NCBI GenBank assembly: GCA_035048815.1
Contig: JAUCBN010000006.1
Location: forward strand, 22,149,001-22,213,000
DNA: 64,000 bases
Direction: 5' to 3'
From: Abelmoschus esculentus
Lineage: Eukaryota; Streptophyta; Magnoliopsida; Malvales; Malvaceae
The position numbers and the translations under genes were made by a program. The notes under the pieces are model-generated. The model had not been told where the DNA came from, did no database searches, and saw only the letters and a program-made list of their open reading frames with translations. Positions 24,414 to 36,855 of this stretch are shown here, piece by piece (the first letter of the stretch is position 1; the number at the start of each line of letters is the position of its first letter).

Positions 24414-26106
24414 ATGTTGTCCAATAACTCTGCTTCCCACCCGTTTTCCTGCTTAGGAAATGGTACTGATAATATCAATAAGAGGAAAAGAAGACCTGCA
24501 GGAACACCAGGTACGTATATATATATATCAAATATCATGTATATATGTTTCACATGTATGTTTCATGATTGTGATTTGAGTATGGGTTTTGGTAGATCCG
24601 GATGCAGAAGTAGTTTCCCTGTCGCCTAAGACACTACTGGAATCGGATCGTTACGTGTGTGAGATCTGTAATCAAGGATTCCAGAGGGACCAAAACCTAC
24701 AGATGCACAGGCGGCGGCACAAGGTCCCGTGGAAGCTGCTGAAGAGAGAAACGCCGGTGGTGAGGAAGAGGGTGTTCGTTTGCCCCGAGCCGAGTTGTTT
24801 ACACCATGACCCTCGTCATGCTCTAGGTGATTTGGTCGGGATCAAGAAGCATTTCAGAAGAAAGCACAGCAACCACAAGCAGTGGGTGTGTGACAGATGC
24901 TCCAAGGGCTACGCTGTTCAGTCGGATTACAAGGCTCATCTTAAAACCTGTGGCACCAGAGGCCATTCTTGTGATTGTGGCAGAGTTTTCTCAAGGTGTT
25001 TTTTGCTTTCCTCTTCACATAGACACATATACCATGATTAAATGTCTGGATTCCTTTCTTTTTTGTCCTCAAAAAAGTAATCAACAGTGCTCGTTTTAGA
25101 TCTATGCTAAACTTTTCCCAGTGTTTTTGCATCTTTTAGTGGTACATATTCTGAAGCAAAAAAGACCATGATTACAATATTGAATTCTCTCTCAACCTGG
25201 TCCCTTCTCCTTTGACTTGAAAAACATGATTTTGACTGATGGAACCTTAATCCATATTTAGTAGCTGTTCAGCTCAACACATTTCCCCAAGTTCAGCACC
25301 GTTGGTGGTGTGATTGTTCGTCTCAGAACCCCAAAACATTTCTTATTTCATGTGACCTTATATGTATCTCCTACATGGTTAGCTACCATTTCCATGGTAG
25401 TTTACAGATTCCATTGTTTCTTTTATGTGTTAATTGATCTATCTTTCCTTTTTATCTTTGTAGAGTTGAGAGTTTTATTGAACACCAAGATGCTTGCGAT
25501 ATGGGGCGTGTAACTGGTGTAATACGGCCAGAATCACAAGCGGTGCAGTTGGCTTGCTTGTTGAGAACAGCTTCGAGCCCCAATCCATCCACCGATACCC
25601 ATTTCAGGACAGCTCCATGGCCTAGTTTGGTCTTACCAAAGACAAAGGATACCTTGTTGTTGAGTCCTACGAAAGACAGTTCCCCTAAAAATCCGCACCC
25701 CCGCAATTTGGAGCTTCAACTCTTACCCAAAACCGACCAATCAACTGTACAAGCACCCCAGCAGTTGAGACTGGCAATGGAGGAGAAAGCTTATGCCGAA
25801 GAGGCGGGACAAGAAGCGAAAAGGCAAGTCGAAATAGCCGAGCAAGAGTTTGCAAAGGCAAAGAGAATCCGGCAACAAGCACAAGCTGAGTTGGAAAAGG
25901 CTCAAGCTTTAAAGGATCATGCAATAAAGCAAATCAACTCAACCATCCTTCAAATCACTTGTCATTCTTGCAGACAGAAATTCCAAGCAAGAAGAACACT
26001 TCCCGAGGAGAACTCCCTGGTCGGGAGTTACATTTCGTCGGCAATAACAGAAGGTGAAGTTGATAACGATATTCAAACAAATATTTCAAAGGCTACTAAG
26101 AACTAA
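24414..26106 (+). CDS. IDD-family C2H2 zinc-finger transcription factor (IDD14/15/16, SGR5 clade)
   Basis: Three exons: 24414-24510, 24596-24995, 25464-26106, giving 379 residues with phases closing. A basic nuclear signal, KRKRR, lies at 23-27. The INDETERMINATE domain follows: ZF1 C54..H74, ZF2 from C95 (CPEPSCLHHDPRHALGDLVG), ZF3 about 133-153 (CDRCSKGYAVQSDYKAHLKTC), ZF4 about 158-177 with a C2HC end spanning the second intron. LELQL at 248-252 fits the EAR repression motif LxLxL. An Ala/Glu/Gln-rich coiled coil follows at about 270-325, then CHSCRQKF near 332-339. The last two are features of the IDD14/15/16 clade, which controls auxin synthesis and transport, gravitropism and organ angle in Arabidopsis. 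The exact orthologue is not settled. A transcript retaining intron 2 would stop at 25041 and lose half of ZF4 and the C-terminus. Confidence 0.92.
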
Positions 26107-26334
26107 CTCATAAAACCCATATGTTGTCAACTTATACTTTTCATTCTTATATCTAGTATCTACTGATACAGAAAATACTGTAGTTCTTGATAATCTGGAG
26201 TTGGTTAGTTGAGTTTGTGTCCTGCAATCTGTGTGATGTGATTTGTTCATTAATTTGATTAAATGAATGGAGATTCTGTAGTGTTGGGTTTTCTCTGACT
26301 CTCTATGGGGTGCTGTTAAAAGTCTTTAAAATGA

Positions 26335-26420
26335 TATTTATCGCTCAATTATTGTGCTGTAATATTATGCTCGAATCCGTAACTTTCAAAAACAACAATC
26401 ATTCCATTAAGTATTGAGAC
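26335..26420 (-). mobile_element. tRNA-derived SINE, copy 3 (truncated)
   Basis: On the minus strand it reads AAGTTACGGATTCGAGCATA with a B-box-like core, then ATAATTGAGCGATAAATATC, matching the other copies. The A-box end is partial. Confidence 0.6.
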
Positions 26421-26778
26421 AAGTTTATATCACGAAAAAAACATTAAATGTTAACAAAATGTCTAATATTTTAAATTTTATGACATATTTAGAAACTTAT
26501 CATTTTTTAGTCTAATCTAGATCTGATGTAAGTTTGTATTTTGAGAATGATTGTATAAGTCAGAAAATGGATGTGGGTTTTCCCTTTCATTAAAGAATAC
26601 TCCTGACACAATGAGTGATATATGACCTAAAAACATTCATATGAACCAGACTGTGAGAGAGAGAAATCTGATGGTTCTTTGCTTGTTTCTGCATGTCTTA
26701 CCATGTCAAGGTGTTGAACCAGTGACCTGTTAAATTCAAAGAGCGGCATGTTTTTCAGTGCCACAGTTGTGAGCGTTA

Positions 26779-26892
26779 ATGGCAGACTCAGTCGTCGCTC
26801 TCAACGCTTCCAAACACACAGACGCAAACAAATTCCATTCATTCACTTCTTCCATGTCGTCAGTGGGTTGTTCAGAACAAACGCGGAAATGA
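26779..26892 (+). CDS. Small ORF, unassigned
   Basis: A 37-codon frame begins MADSVVALNASKHTDANKFH and stops at 26890-26892, in a GC-richer patch about 700 bases after the IDD gene. Composition is more gene-like than the surroundings, but I recognise no family. It may be a residual first exon or chance. Confidence 0.2.
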   Translation: MADSVVALNASKHTDANKFHSFTSSMSSVGCSEQTRK

Positions 26893-27141
26893 ATCTTTCC
26901 CATAGAGAAGAGACCAACCTTTACTTGGGTAGTTATAGGGTGAGCCCTACGGTGCAAATAAAATGAGAGGTCTATTACCTAGTTTTTATTCTGTTAAGTA
27001 TTTGTGTCCTATCAAATTTAGGTTATAGCATAAGATTTTTAGGGTAAAAATTCTCGATCTTTTTATTATTCCTTCATTTATATTTCTATGAAAAGTTTTT
27101 AAAAATTTAAATTTTAAACCATAATTTTTATTTTTATATCT

Positions 27142-27211
27142 TAAACCCTAAAAAATATACTATACCCGTAATTTTCTAAACCCTAACAAATATACTATAC
27201 CCGTAATTTTT
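27142..27211 (+). repeat. Two-copy 35-bp tandem repeat
   Basis: Two units starting TAAACCCTAA and containing ATATACTATACCCGTAATTT, differing at about two positions. A third partial unit may follow. Confidence 0.8.
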
Positions 27212-28210
27212 TAAACACTAACCTAAAACCCTAAGTTTTTTATTTGAAGCAGAGACACAAATAGAGGTACGATAAAGAGTTAAACGATTTGCCCTCAAGA
27301 TTCTTGTGTAGTTACATAAAATCTTAAAATAAAATATACATAAATTCTTACTAATTATGTAGTTATATAAATTTTTACTTAGGAAGAATTTTAATTCTAA
27401 AAATTCTTAATTAATGCTATATAAATGGTATTGATCGTATTTTAGTCACACCCTAAGAGTACCACACCTTAACCTCAGTGGCGGATCTTAATTGTATAAT
27501 TTGAGGGACCTAATTAAATTTTTAAAAATCTTAAGAGGTTTAACCATAATTTTAAAAACTTTGAGGGATTTGGCGATATTTTTTAAAAAATATGAGAATC
27601 TAATTAAAGTTTTTAAATTATTTGAAAAGTTTAATAATTTTGAGATGAAATAAAAATATTCAAATTTTTTATAAATTTTGAAGGGACCTAATTAAAATTT
27701 CAAAAATATTTCAAGATTGTAATATACATTCTTCAAAACTTTAGGGATACCAAGGCCCGTTAGTCTCTATACATTTTTCAATTTGGTGGTTGAAAAAAAT
27801 TGATCCGAATAATTTATTCTGTTTATTCGATGATTTGATTTAAAATATAAATATTTAATTTATTAATTAATTTTTTAGATACTTTAAATTGAACATTAAA
27901 AATAATTCGGATGATCAAATCAGATATAATTGGTTTAAATTTGATTTCGAATTATCTAAAAAACCGAAAATAAAACTAAGCCCTTTATCCCGAGTCCTAG
28001 TTTTAATGTTGAAGCCCATCCCAAATTTTAGTATGAATGGATTGTTACAGCCCGACTACGTCATTTATGGTCTCAATTAATCAGGACCGTTAATCTTAAT
28101 TTTTTTAAGTGAATCATTATTTATTTTTCACATATACTTAGTAGGTGGGTAGTTATTAAGTGATTATTTATAGATCAACGGTTCTGATTGTTTAGATCAT
28201 TAATAACGTG

Positions 28211-28410
28211 AGAGAAATTATATCATGGATCAGTCCCACCACGTCATTCATGGGACCAACCAATAGAAACTGTCCACCTCATTATTTTTTAATTTTCCAA
28301 GTGAAGATTCACTTGGGAAAAAATTATGACATAAAAAAATTGATAAAGTAAACAATTTTTATTAGTTGATCCATGGATAGGTGATAAGACTGACCATGAT
28401 ATAATTTTTC
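28211..28410. mobile_element. Foldback MITE family, copy D
   Basis: Left end AGAAATTATATCATGGATCAG followed by CCCACCACGTCATTCATGGG; the right end is the inverted GACTGACCATGATATAATTT. Among the five copies, the arms here are relatively well matched. Confidence 0.8.
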
Positions 28411-29404
28411 AATAATGTGGTAAACAAATTTAACCTAATAATCTCTCCTCAGCCTGCCTGATTCATCGGTTTTCATTTCTTTGCTGGTTGTTTAGGCAGT
28501 CTGTCTCCATCAGGAATTAATTCTAATTAAATTAATGTTTCCCATCCGCAGCCATACAAACCATCATTCTTCTACTGATTTACCCACTTGTACAAACTTA
28601 AAAGGTATATGATCTGGGGACGGAATTTAATATTATTTAATATATTAATAAAAATAGTATATTATTTTATTTGATTTATTTAATATAAATATAAAATTAT
28701 TATATTTAGGTAAAGTAGTATAAGTTATTTGTACAATTACTTTATAAAATTTAAAATCTAATCTCACATCCTAAAACCTAAACATTAAATTCTAAAATTT
28801 AACCATAAACTTTAAATTTTATATTATTCATCATAAAACTTTAAACCCTAAATCAAAATCCTAAATATGAAACCCTAAAATTAAAAGCCTCATATAACTT
28901 ATGGATCAAAATATTTTTGATACAAAATTATATTGATGGTAGAAACTTTCAAGCTCTTTAATTTTAAAGTTTAAATCTTAATTTAAAGTATAAAATTTAG
29001 GAGATTAAGTGTATAGATTTAAAATTTAAAAATAATAGTTAGAATCTAAAGAGATTTTTATTTATAAGGTAATATAGTTAAGATTTAGATTTTATTATCT
29101 AAATACTAAATTTTAAACCCCTACACTTAAACCCTAAGCTCTACACCAAAATCCTAAACCCTTAAAAAATTTAATTTTCACTATCAGTATGACGATAATC
29201 CTTAATAAAATATATAATTTATAGAAGTGTTTGTATCTTTTACTATTTAATTAAAAAAACTTAATAATTTTTAATCACCGTAGACTATCGTTAGATTTGT
29301 CATCCACACAGCCCCGGCAATAGGATCTGCACCAATGTAATTCAATGCGATTCCATATCTACAAGTATACAACAAACATAACATCTTAAGAGTTACATAT
29401 GGGA

Positions 29405-32400
29405 TCACTGAATCTCATCTTGTAAAAGAATTTCATAAATATCAGTCCTCAGATTCAACTCCTTCTCTCTCATTACTTCTTGAAGATCCGACAACTCCTT
29501 CGCCGTTAAGACGGAGTTCAATCGGAGAAAACCATCAAGCCAAAGCTTCTTTGACCTGAAGAAGATCAGGACATGTTCAGAAACAACGTCGTCATGAAAT
29601 GCAAGCCAATCCAAAATATTCACTTGCTAAGCTAAAACAACTTGATTCCTGCTATTCTAACTCGACTGATTCATACTCACTGAACATTTAATCCGGCTTC
29701 TCGCGACGATTCTCAAACTTTCTATTCCTCTAGTTTCATATTGAATGTTCATGCATATCCACTGACAATATACAGGTAATGTTCATTTATTTCGAAATAG
29801 AAAGCATTTCTTTCTAGTATTTTACTGATACAGAGTGGAACCTAGTAACAAGCACAAACCTACATCTTCCACCAATTCTCCCAAATTTAAAAATAAATAG
29901 CTTAGGCTCATAAATTTGAGAAACTTGCGAATCACTAAAGCCGATTAATTGCATTGGTTCAAGACTTTGATTCCTAAATCTTTGCTCAAAAATAGGTTGA
30001 TGACAATTATAGTTGGTTCTTGCAATTTGATTTAATCAAAGGGAAAAGTCACTTACCAAGGACAAGCATGAATAGCACGAAAAAATATTCGCTTTGCTGC
30101 AGATGGATTGTGGACAACGTTAATCTCGTATGCCACATACAATCGCCACAGTACAACTGAATTATGAAATTTATCGTTTGCTACTGCTCTCTCAAATAAT
30201 CCATGGATCCTATGCGGCGAGCCATTCCGACTTATCTCAAATATTAATGCAAAAAGCCAAACTACTACTGATGGTCTCCTGAGAATATGTACAGAATAAC
30301 AGTCAATATAGGTTCAAAGAAAATCAGGGAAAAAATCAAGCCCATGAAATTTCTTGAAAACCCAGAAAGTAAATTGCTAAATCATTAAAGAATATAAGAC
30401 AATCTCAAATAACAAAAAAAACTGAACATACAACTCAATTTGAAGGTCCTGTAAGCGGATGCCTACAAGCAGCAGCACTGGTTAACAAATATTTAACTGC
30501 TATTTTAAAATATAATATATGTTGCATTTAATGCACAGCTTGTCAAGCTCAAGGGAAAATGCATTAATTACACTTTTTTTTAAAATATCACCTTAATCAA
30601 TGTCATTATGCACTATTCAACGATTCCCTTAATTTTAAACAGCTTTCAGAAAAAGACGATCTACAGTAAAAACAGGCACAATGAAAGGAAAGTAGATCTT
30701 TAAAAACAATAATAAATAAATACTAAAACTTGGCTAAAACTAAAAGCATAACAACAGTAAACAGTTTGCAGGGACGCGAGGAAGATGATCTTACTTGTGA
30801 CAGTGGTCATCGAACATCCACCGTAGTTTATTAGGAGTTGTGTAAAGACAGCTGATCTCAATTAAAGCTTTAAAGAGTTCTGGGCTGGATGGATATATTT
30901 GCAGCCCGTGTGTGACAGATTCCCAAGCTTTGGGCAAAGTAAATTGCTCATGATGTCTCTGAAGCATCCTAACATAATAGTTGAAAAGATATTCCAGATA
31001 GTGACTTTGGCTTCTTCTTTCTGCAAAACACAAGAACTTTGTCAATTGTATTAAACAAACCATGTAACAATATCGATCAAATTGCAGTGGAAACATTGGG
31101 GCAAACTGCTTCACTGACCATATTCTCTCTATGAACGAATACAAGGAAGAATTTAACCTAGTTTATTAAAAAAACATGCAGCACCATCAATCAATTTTAT
31201 TGTGTCAAGATATTTCTACATTCAGTTTAGGGAAAAGAAAAATCAGCCAATTTTAATCAAAACGGGTTTTGCATTTCACCCTTTTCTCAACATTGAACTC
31301 CAAAAAATAAGAGTGAATTAAGAATAGTGTAAGAAAGGCTGCACAAAACTTCCATCTAGTCAGCAGCATGAAATCTGTCTTTTTTCCTCCTCCATTCTTC
31401 TCTTTTTCATATATCTTTCTCTTTTGTTATTCTTCTCTCCTTCCACACTCTAGCATAAAGCTGATGGAAAACTAACACAACACATCTAGAGCCATAGGGA
31501 ACATGGCACAGATAAGGAACATGGTCGTGAGAAGTGTAAAACAATATGAATGCTATTCCAAAGAATTCATAATAAGAAGTGAAAACATAAAGTCCTATCA
31601 ATCATGAATCGGTTGATTAAAACTACCCTGTCCTTAGCAATAGAAAAGGCATATACATGTATATCATCTGACAATCAGAGTTAGCAGATAAAATATGTAA
31701 GTATATTTATATAGTTTCAAGAAGGAAGATAAGAACCTAAGCTGCAAACTATTTACTACAATTTCTAAAGGCGTGTGCAACTAGTTCACCATGACTTCTA
31801 TTGTTACTCGCAAATGAGAAAGATAAAGGAGAAAAATGTAATGTATATGTATACATAAAAAGAAGATGATAACATAGGTAAATCAGCTAATTTAATCAGA
31901 AAAAGTGAAGGGCTCTAGAGCTCTCAGCCATACTGGTTAAAAAAGAGGGAAAAAGTAATGAATACCTGGAAGAACCATTGTAAAAACATGATCTATAATT
32001 CCAATACCAGCAGACCATCCAGCAGCCAACTCTTCAAACATAGCCGCCGCACAAACCAGGGCAACTGACTGATCATCAACAAAACCTCGCACCCATTTAG
32101 ATCTTAATGTGTTTATTTTTTCTTTAAACCCTTGCCGTGCTCTCATTAGTTGCAAGCTTGATGGATGACTTTTAAATGGACAGTATGCCATACTACTACC
32201 TAGGCAGGAGAGAATATGCATTGCGCGTGAAGATGAATCCAAATTACTCGCATGACTGTTTCTGAGCTCGGCTTCAGCGTACCACAAATATAGAAGAGAA
32301 GAATTAGACTGTAGATCCTGGTCAAGTACATAAGACTTTTAATACATTACATTGAAAAAACTTAAAGATAATTGAACTATTGCATTAAGCACACACAAAA

Positions 32401-35400
32401 TGAATGAAAATGTTTAGACGTCAAAACTGATACTTAAACTTCCGCATGAGTGTTAGATGGAATGGGTCTAACACGAGAATCCTCTCTCTTTTAAAAGAAC
32501 GTATTTTTCATGTATTTAGGTCATTGGATGATTATATCCCATACCCATGTCGAATATGAGTCACATGCAAGTACTTCAAGAATATCAAAGAGTCGGATGT
32601 ATTGTAAACTTCAAGCATTTCTTTATGCACAACAGCGAGGAAAGTGAGTCAAATAAATAAATAAATAAACAGTTTAGAACAGCAAAATAACATAAAAAAT
32701 CAGGGGAAAATAAGCAGTTAAATACAGAAGTAGAAACAATTCAATCTCGTAAAAAGGAGAAACAGTCCTTACTTCACTAGATAGAAGGCAAATCAATTAT
32801 TTCTTTAGTGGAAAACTCAGCATCATATATGTAATAGTTAAACACCCACCTGATCCTGCGGTTATATCTTGTTTATTAAAAAGAATTGAAGTTTCATTTT
32901 CAGCTACTACATTCAACCTATTGGGTCAATAGTCATCAGAGCATTAAGAGCTTACCATTGGAAACCCGGCAAGTGACAGCAATGCCATGTCAAACACTCT
33001 TCTGGCATTATCCATATTCCCATAAAAAGCCTCTCTTCGTGCATAAATTCCACAAAGCAAGAGATCCTATAACAGCAAAAACAAAACTAAAGCAAATTAA
33101 GCACAAAACAAAATAAAGGGCTTCATACTACAACAGAGTTGAAAACAAAAAATTGCAATTATTCTCATTAGAAAGAATCGCAAATTGAACACCACAAATG
33201 ATTCAGGCTATGAACATTTAACTTTAAATTGCTCCACCTCAGTCCTGAACTTATTCCAGCATTACTTTCTACTTATTTTACTATGCTAGCCTTAGTCAAA
33301 TGCACATATACTTATTTAGACATTGCTTTGATTGTTGTTTCTGCTACTTGATTTTTGCTCTTTGCTTTTGCTTCCTAGGAAATTGCTAAAAGAAAAAGCA
33401 ATTGGAAAAATGAAAACCATTATTAATTAAAAATGAACAAAAAGAAAAAACTAAAATTTGATATCAATCTAAAACTCTTTTACATAGAAAAGGAAAAGCA
33501 TGCAATCTGTTCCCCAAAAAATTATAACATTAAATTTAAATTATTCAAAGATATTATCTTTATTAACCAGTGTTTTTTCATCTAAAGCAAATAATTAGTA
33601 GCAAAAGCAATAGACAAGTGAAACCAAAAGGTGAGAATGTGACAGGGAAAGAAATGTCATGCATGAACAATTATAAGTAAAATCATCTCAATCAATAATG
33701 GAAATAACTTAACAAGTATATTAACAAAAAAATGTACATCACTGATAAAGTAGCAGACATGCAATTTAGCATATTTATAAGTGGGTAATAAAACTAAATA
33801 TTCCACTGAGCATTACTAAAATTTAGAAAAAAAAGCTTATATTCAAACAAAGGAAATAACTTGAGAAACAACTATAAGAAAAACTGAAGCAAACTTGTTT
33901 TCCGTTTCCAAGTGAAAGAACTCTAATGGGAACTTGTCTTTCTATCAGAAACCATATTATTTCTTCCTAATGACTGAAAAAAATCAGATGGACACTTCAT
34001 GGAGAACATCACGATGGCTTGTTGTTAAGGGAAATAATCTCAAATATTTACTTAGGCTCATAGTAAACAGAAAACAAACCATGCATTTCATGTTAATAAA
34101 TCAAATATCTGCCAAGCAAGTACAGGAATCAATCAGCATGTATATGTACACCTTTAGACAAGAAGAACAAATAAAAGATACCTGGCGATCACATTTGAGA
34201 AGGCGTTTTGCCAAAGATTGACACGGAGCACCCGAACAGCTAGAAGTGTTCATTCTTGTCACTGAGAGCTCTTCCGCCAAAAGGGCAGCTTCTTCTAACA
34301 TATGGTTACGGGGAAAAGCAGTTAAGCAAAGTAACGCCGCATTGCGGAGAAATTTCATCATTTCAGTCCTCTGAGGGATGCCTCTGGCACTGTCCAAAAG
34401 GAATTCAAAACTGAATTCACCAGGCTTACTCTGTGATTTATTTAAATCATCCAGCAATCTTCTCATATTTTGCCAAATATAATCTGGTATACCCTCCAGG
34501 CTAAGAATTTTCTCCGTCCAACTGGAACTGTTGGTACAAACCCTAGAAGAGGGGGAGGAGGTTACTGAAAATGACTCATTCATTCAAACATGAAATTATT
34601 AACATATTAATGAACACATCGTTGTGTTAGATTTTGATACTCTCATACAGTCCTACCCCTTAAACACCTAAAACAAGGTCACTGTTATGTTTTGTCCAAA
34701 CAATGTAGCTCTACTCAGGAGCAGCATGCCCTGATAAGCTTACATGAGATCCAAGCGTAAAGATACAATCGAGTTCTCATACAACAATTTTGGCCAACTT
34801 CAAATGATAAGAAAAAGCAACTTCCTGTTGGCTTTCTCCACATGGAAAGCTTCTCAAGGAAAAACTATGATCATCCATAGCCTCCAAAACAGATGGAAAA
34901 TTGTTGCAAATAAATTTTAGCCTAATCATTTCAACTACTTTCCGAGTAAGATTGTCTACAACAAACATTTTAACTACATCGAAGCTTCCAAGAGAAGTTC
35001 AAACTCAATCCATGTTGGGAAAGTTGTCAAAGCTACATGTTTTATATCTGTAGTATATGTTTTAGAATTTTACTCCATAGCAGATGAAGATGCTCTGGAC
35101 AAAAATGAAACCCAGAATGCGTGTAAATACTTGTTACAAACCATCATTTACCCACATATTTTTCAGCTTCCTACACAAGAATCAAAATTTTATATGTTGA
35201 GTGAAAGAGTAAATATGCAAGTTAAAATAGACAAACAGACAAGATGAAGAGTCCATCAAGGAATAGTGAGAGAGTAAGACAGCATAAGAAGGATTTGACA
35301 CAAAAATACATAATTATGAAAGGTGAAGCTTACCAAGAAGAGATTTGCCCACCATAGAAATCAATGAATTGAAATACTAGAGATAAGCGAGCCTCGTTAG

Positions 35401-36807
35401 AGCTCAATGAGAACAAGTACTCGCATACATCTTCATATAATATCTCTCTCATAAATTGCTCGTCCGCTTCTTCATCAGGCACTCCATGAACACCAGTGAC
35501 TGCACCTGTTTTACAACCAATAACATAATGTTTAACTAGTTAGTTCAGATAACTGTAAATCACAATCAAGGCCTAAAATGTTTAATACATAAAAATATTT
35601 TAAACAAACAAACAAACATTCGTGTTTTATTGACAAGAAAATATTCTTTCTTCATCATATCACTAAATTGACATTTAACTTTTTTATAATACGAGTTATC
35701 CAATTTATAAATAAGAAAAATAATTCCATTGAAAGACTTACATTAAGTTGATTTATTTGATGAAAAAACTAAGTTCACATTGAAGTGCTTTAACTTCTCA
35801 CTGCTCATTTTACATTAATGAAAAAAGCAACAGTGTTAATCTGATAGATATTGCACAATATGCATTTCTATTAGTTTCATTTATTTGTACAATATGCAAC
35901 TCTAGTCTCGATGTTCAGCATAATTATTATTTTACAAATAGATTAAAGGAAGTGTCATGTTAATAGCAACAAATATTAATACATATAATGTGCACAAACC
36001 CTTTCATATAGGAAGAAACCTTATATCAATTATAAAGCTAATTATTCAAGCTTCAACAAAAACAAAAGCTGCAAATAAACTTTAGGGAAGGAGGTGCATT
36101 ATCTCCTTCAAGATTATAGAATCTTGAACAAGTGTTTGTTTTAACCATTAATGTAATAACATACACAAGACTTTTATAACTAGGAGTTTTTGGTCATTGG
36201 CTTCAAACCAGAAAAAACTGTTTCTTCCATCCTCTTAAATGGTATGTTGAAATTTTTCATTTTGTCAAAGAAATTAGTGATGCTATTAGTTATATAGGGA
36301 TATATGAACTACAAAATAGAAGCTCATATACATATACCATAGATTTTATTAGATATTGCACAAAATTAAATAACTTGTTTAAAAGTAAAAAATAATTATG
36401 AACAAATAATAAAACAGGCAAAAGAAAAGTATATGCCTAGCCCCAAATACAGCATCCGGATAACAGCTGAGGTTTCTTGGTCATTAGCATGAGAATAAAC
36501 AAATCAATCAATAGATTATAACAGGGGGAAAAAAGAACACAATTTCCTAAAATATTAAAATCAAATAAAAGCTAGCGCAAAAAATCTATTAACTTAGAGG
36601 CTGTCATCATGTTTCCAGAAAATTTTAGAATAGACATAAGCTCCAATGTTTAAATACTTTTAGATTGATGCTTATGTTATAAAGCCTTTCACCCAGAGAA
36701 AACAAGGTATTTTAACTCTTCATTGATGTAACAAAAACCTCAAAATCATCCACAGTATCCAAACATGCCACACTTGGAGTAAGCAGAACAAGACACATGC
36801 AAACTTG

Positions 36808-36855
<48 letters not shown>

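Larger units (their letters stand above)
26107..29404. other. Intergenic region
   Basis: Contains the IDD 3' UTR, a reversed SINE (26335-26420), a small GC-richer block with a 37-codon frame (26779-26892), a 35-bp tandem duplication (27142-27211), AT-rich sequence with GAGGGACCTAATTAAA-type repeats (27480-27760), a MITE (28211-28410) and AAACCCTAAA-like tracts (28740-29170). Confidence 0.5.
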
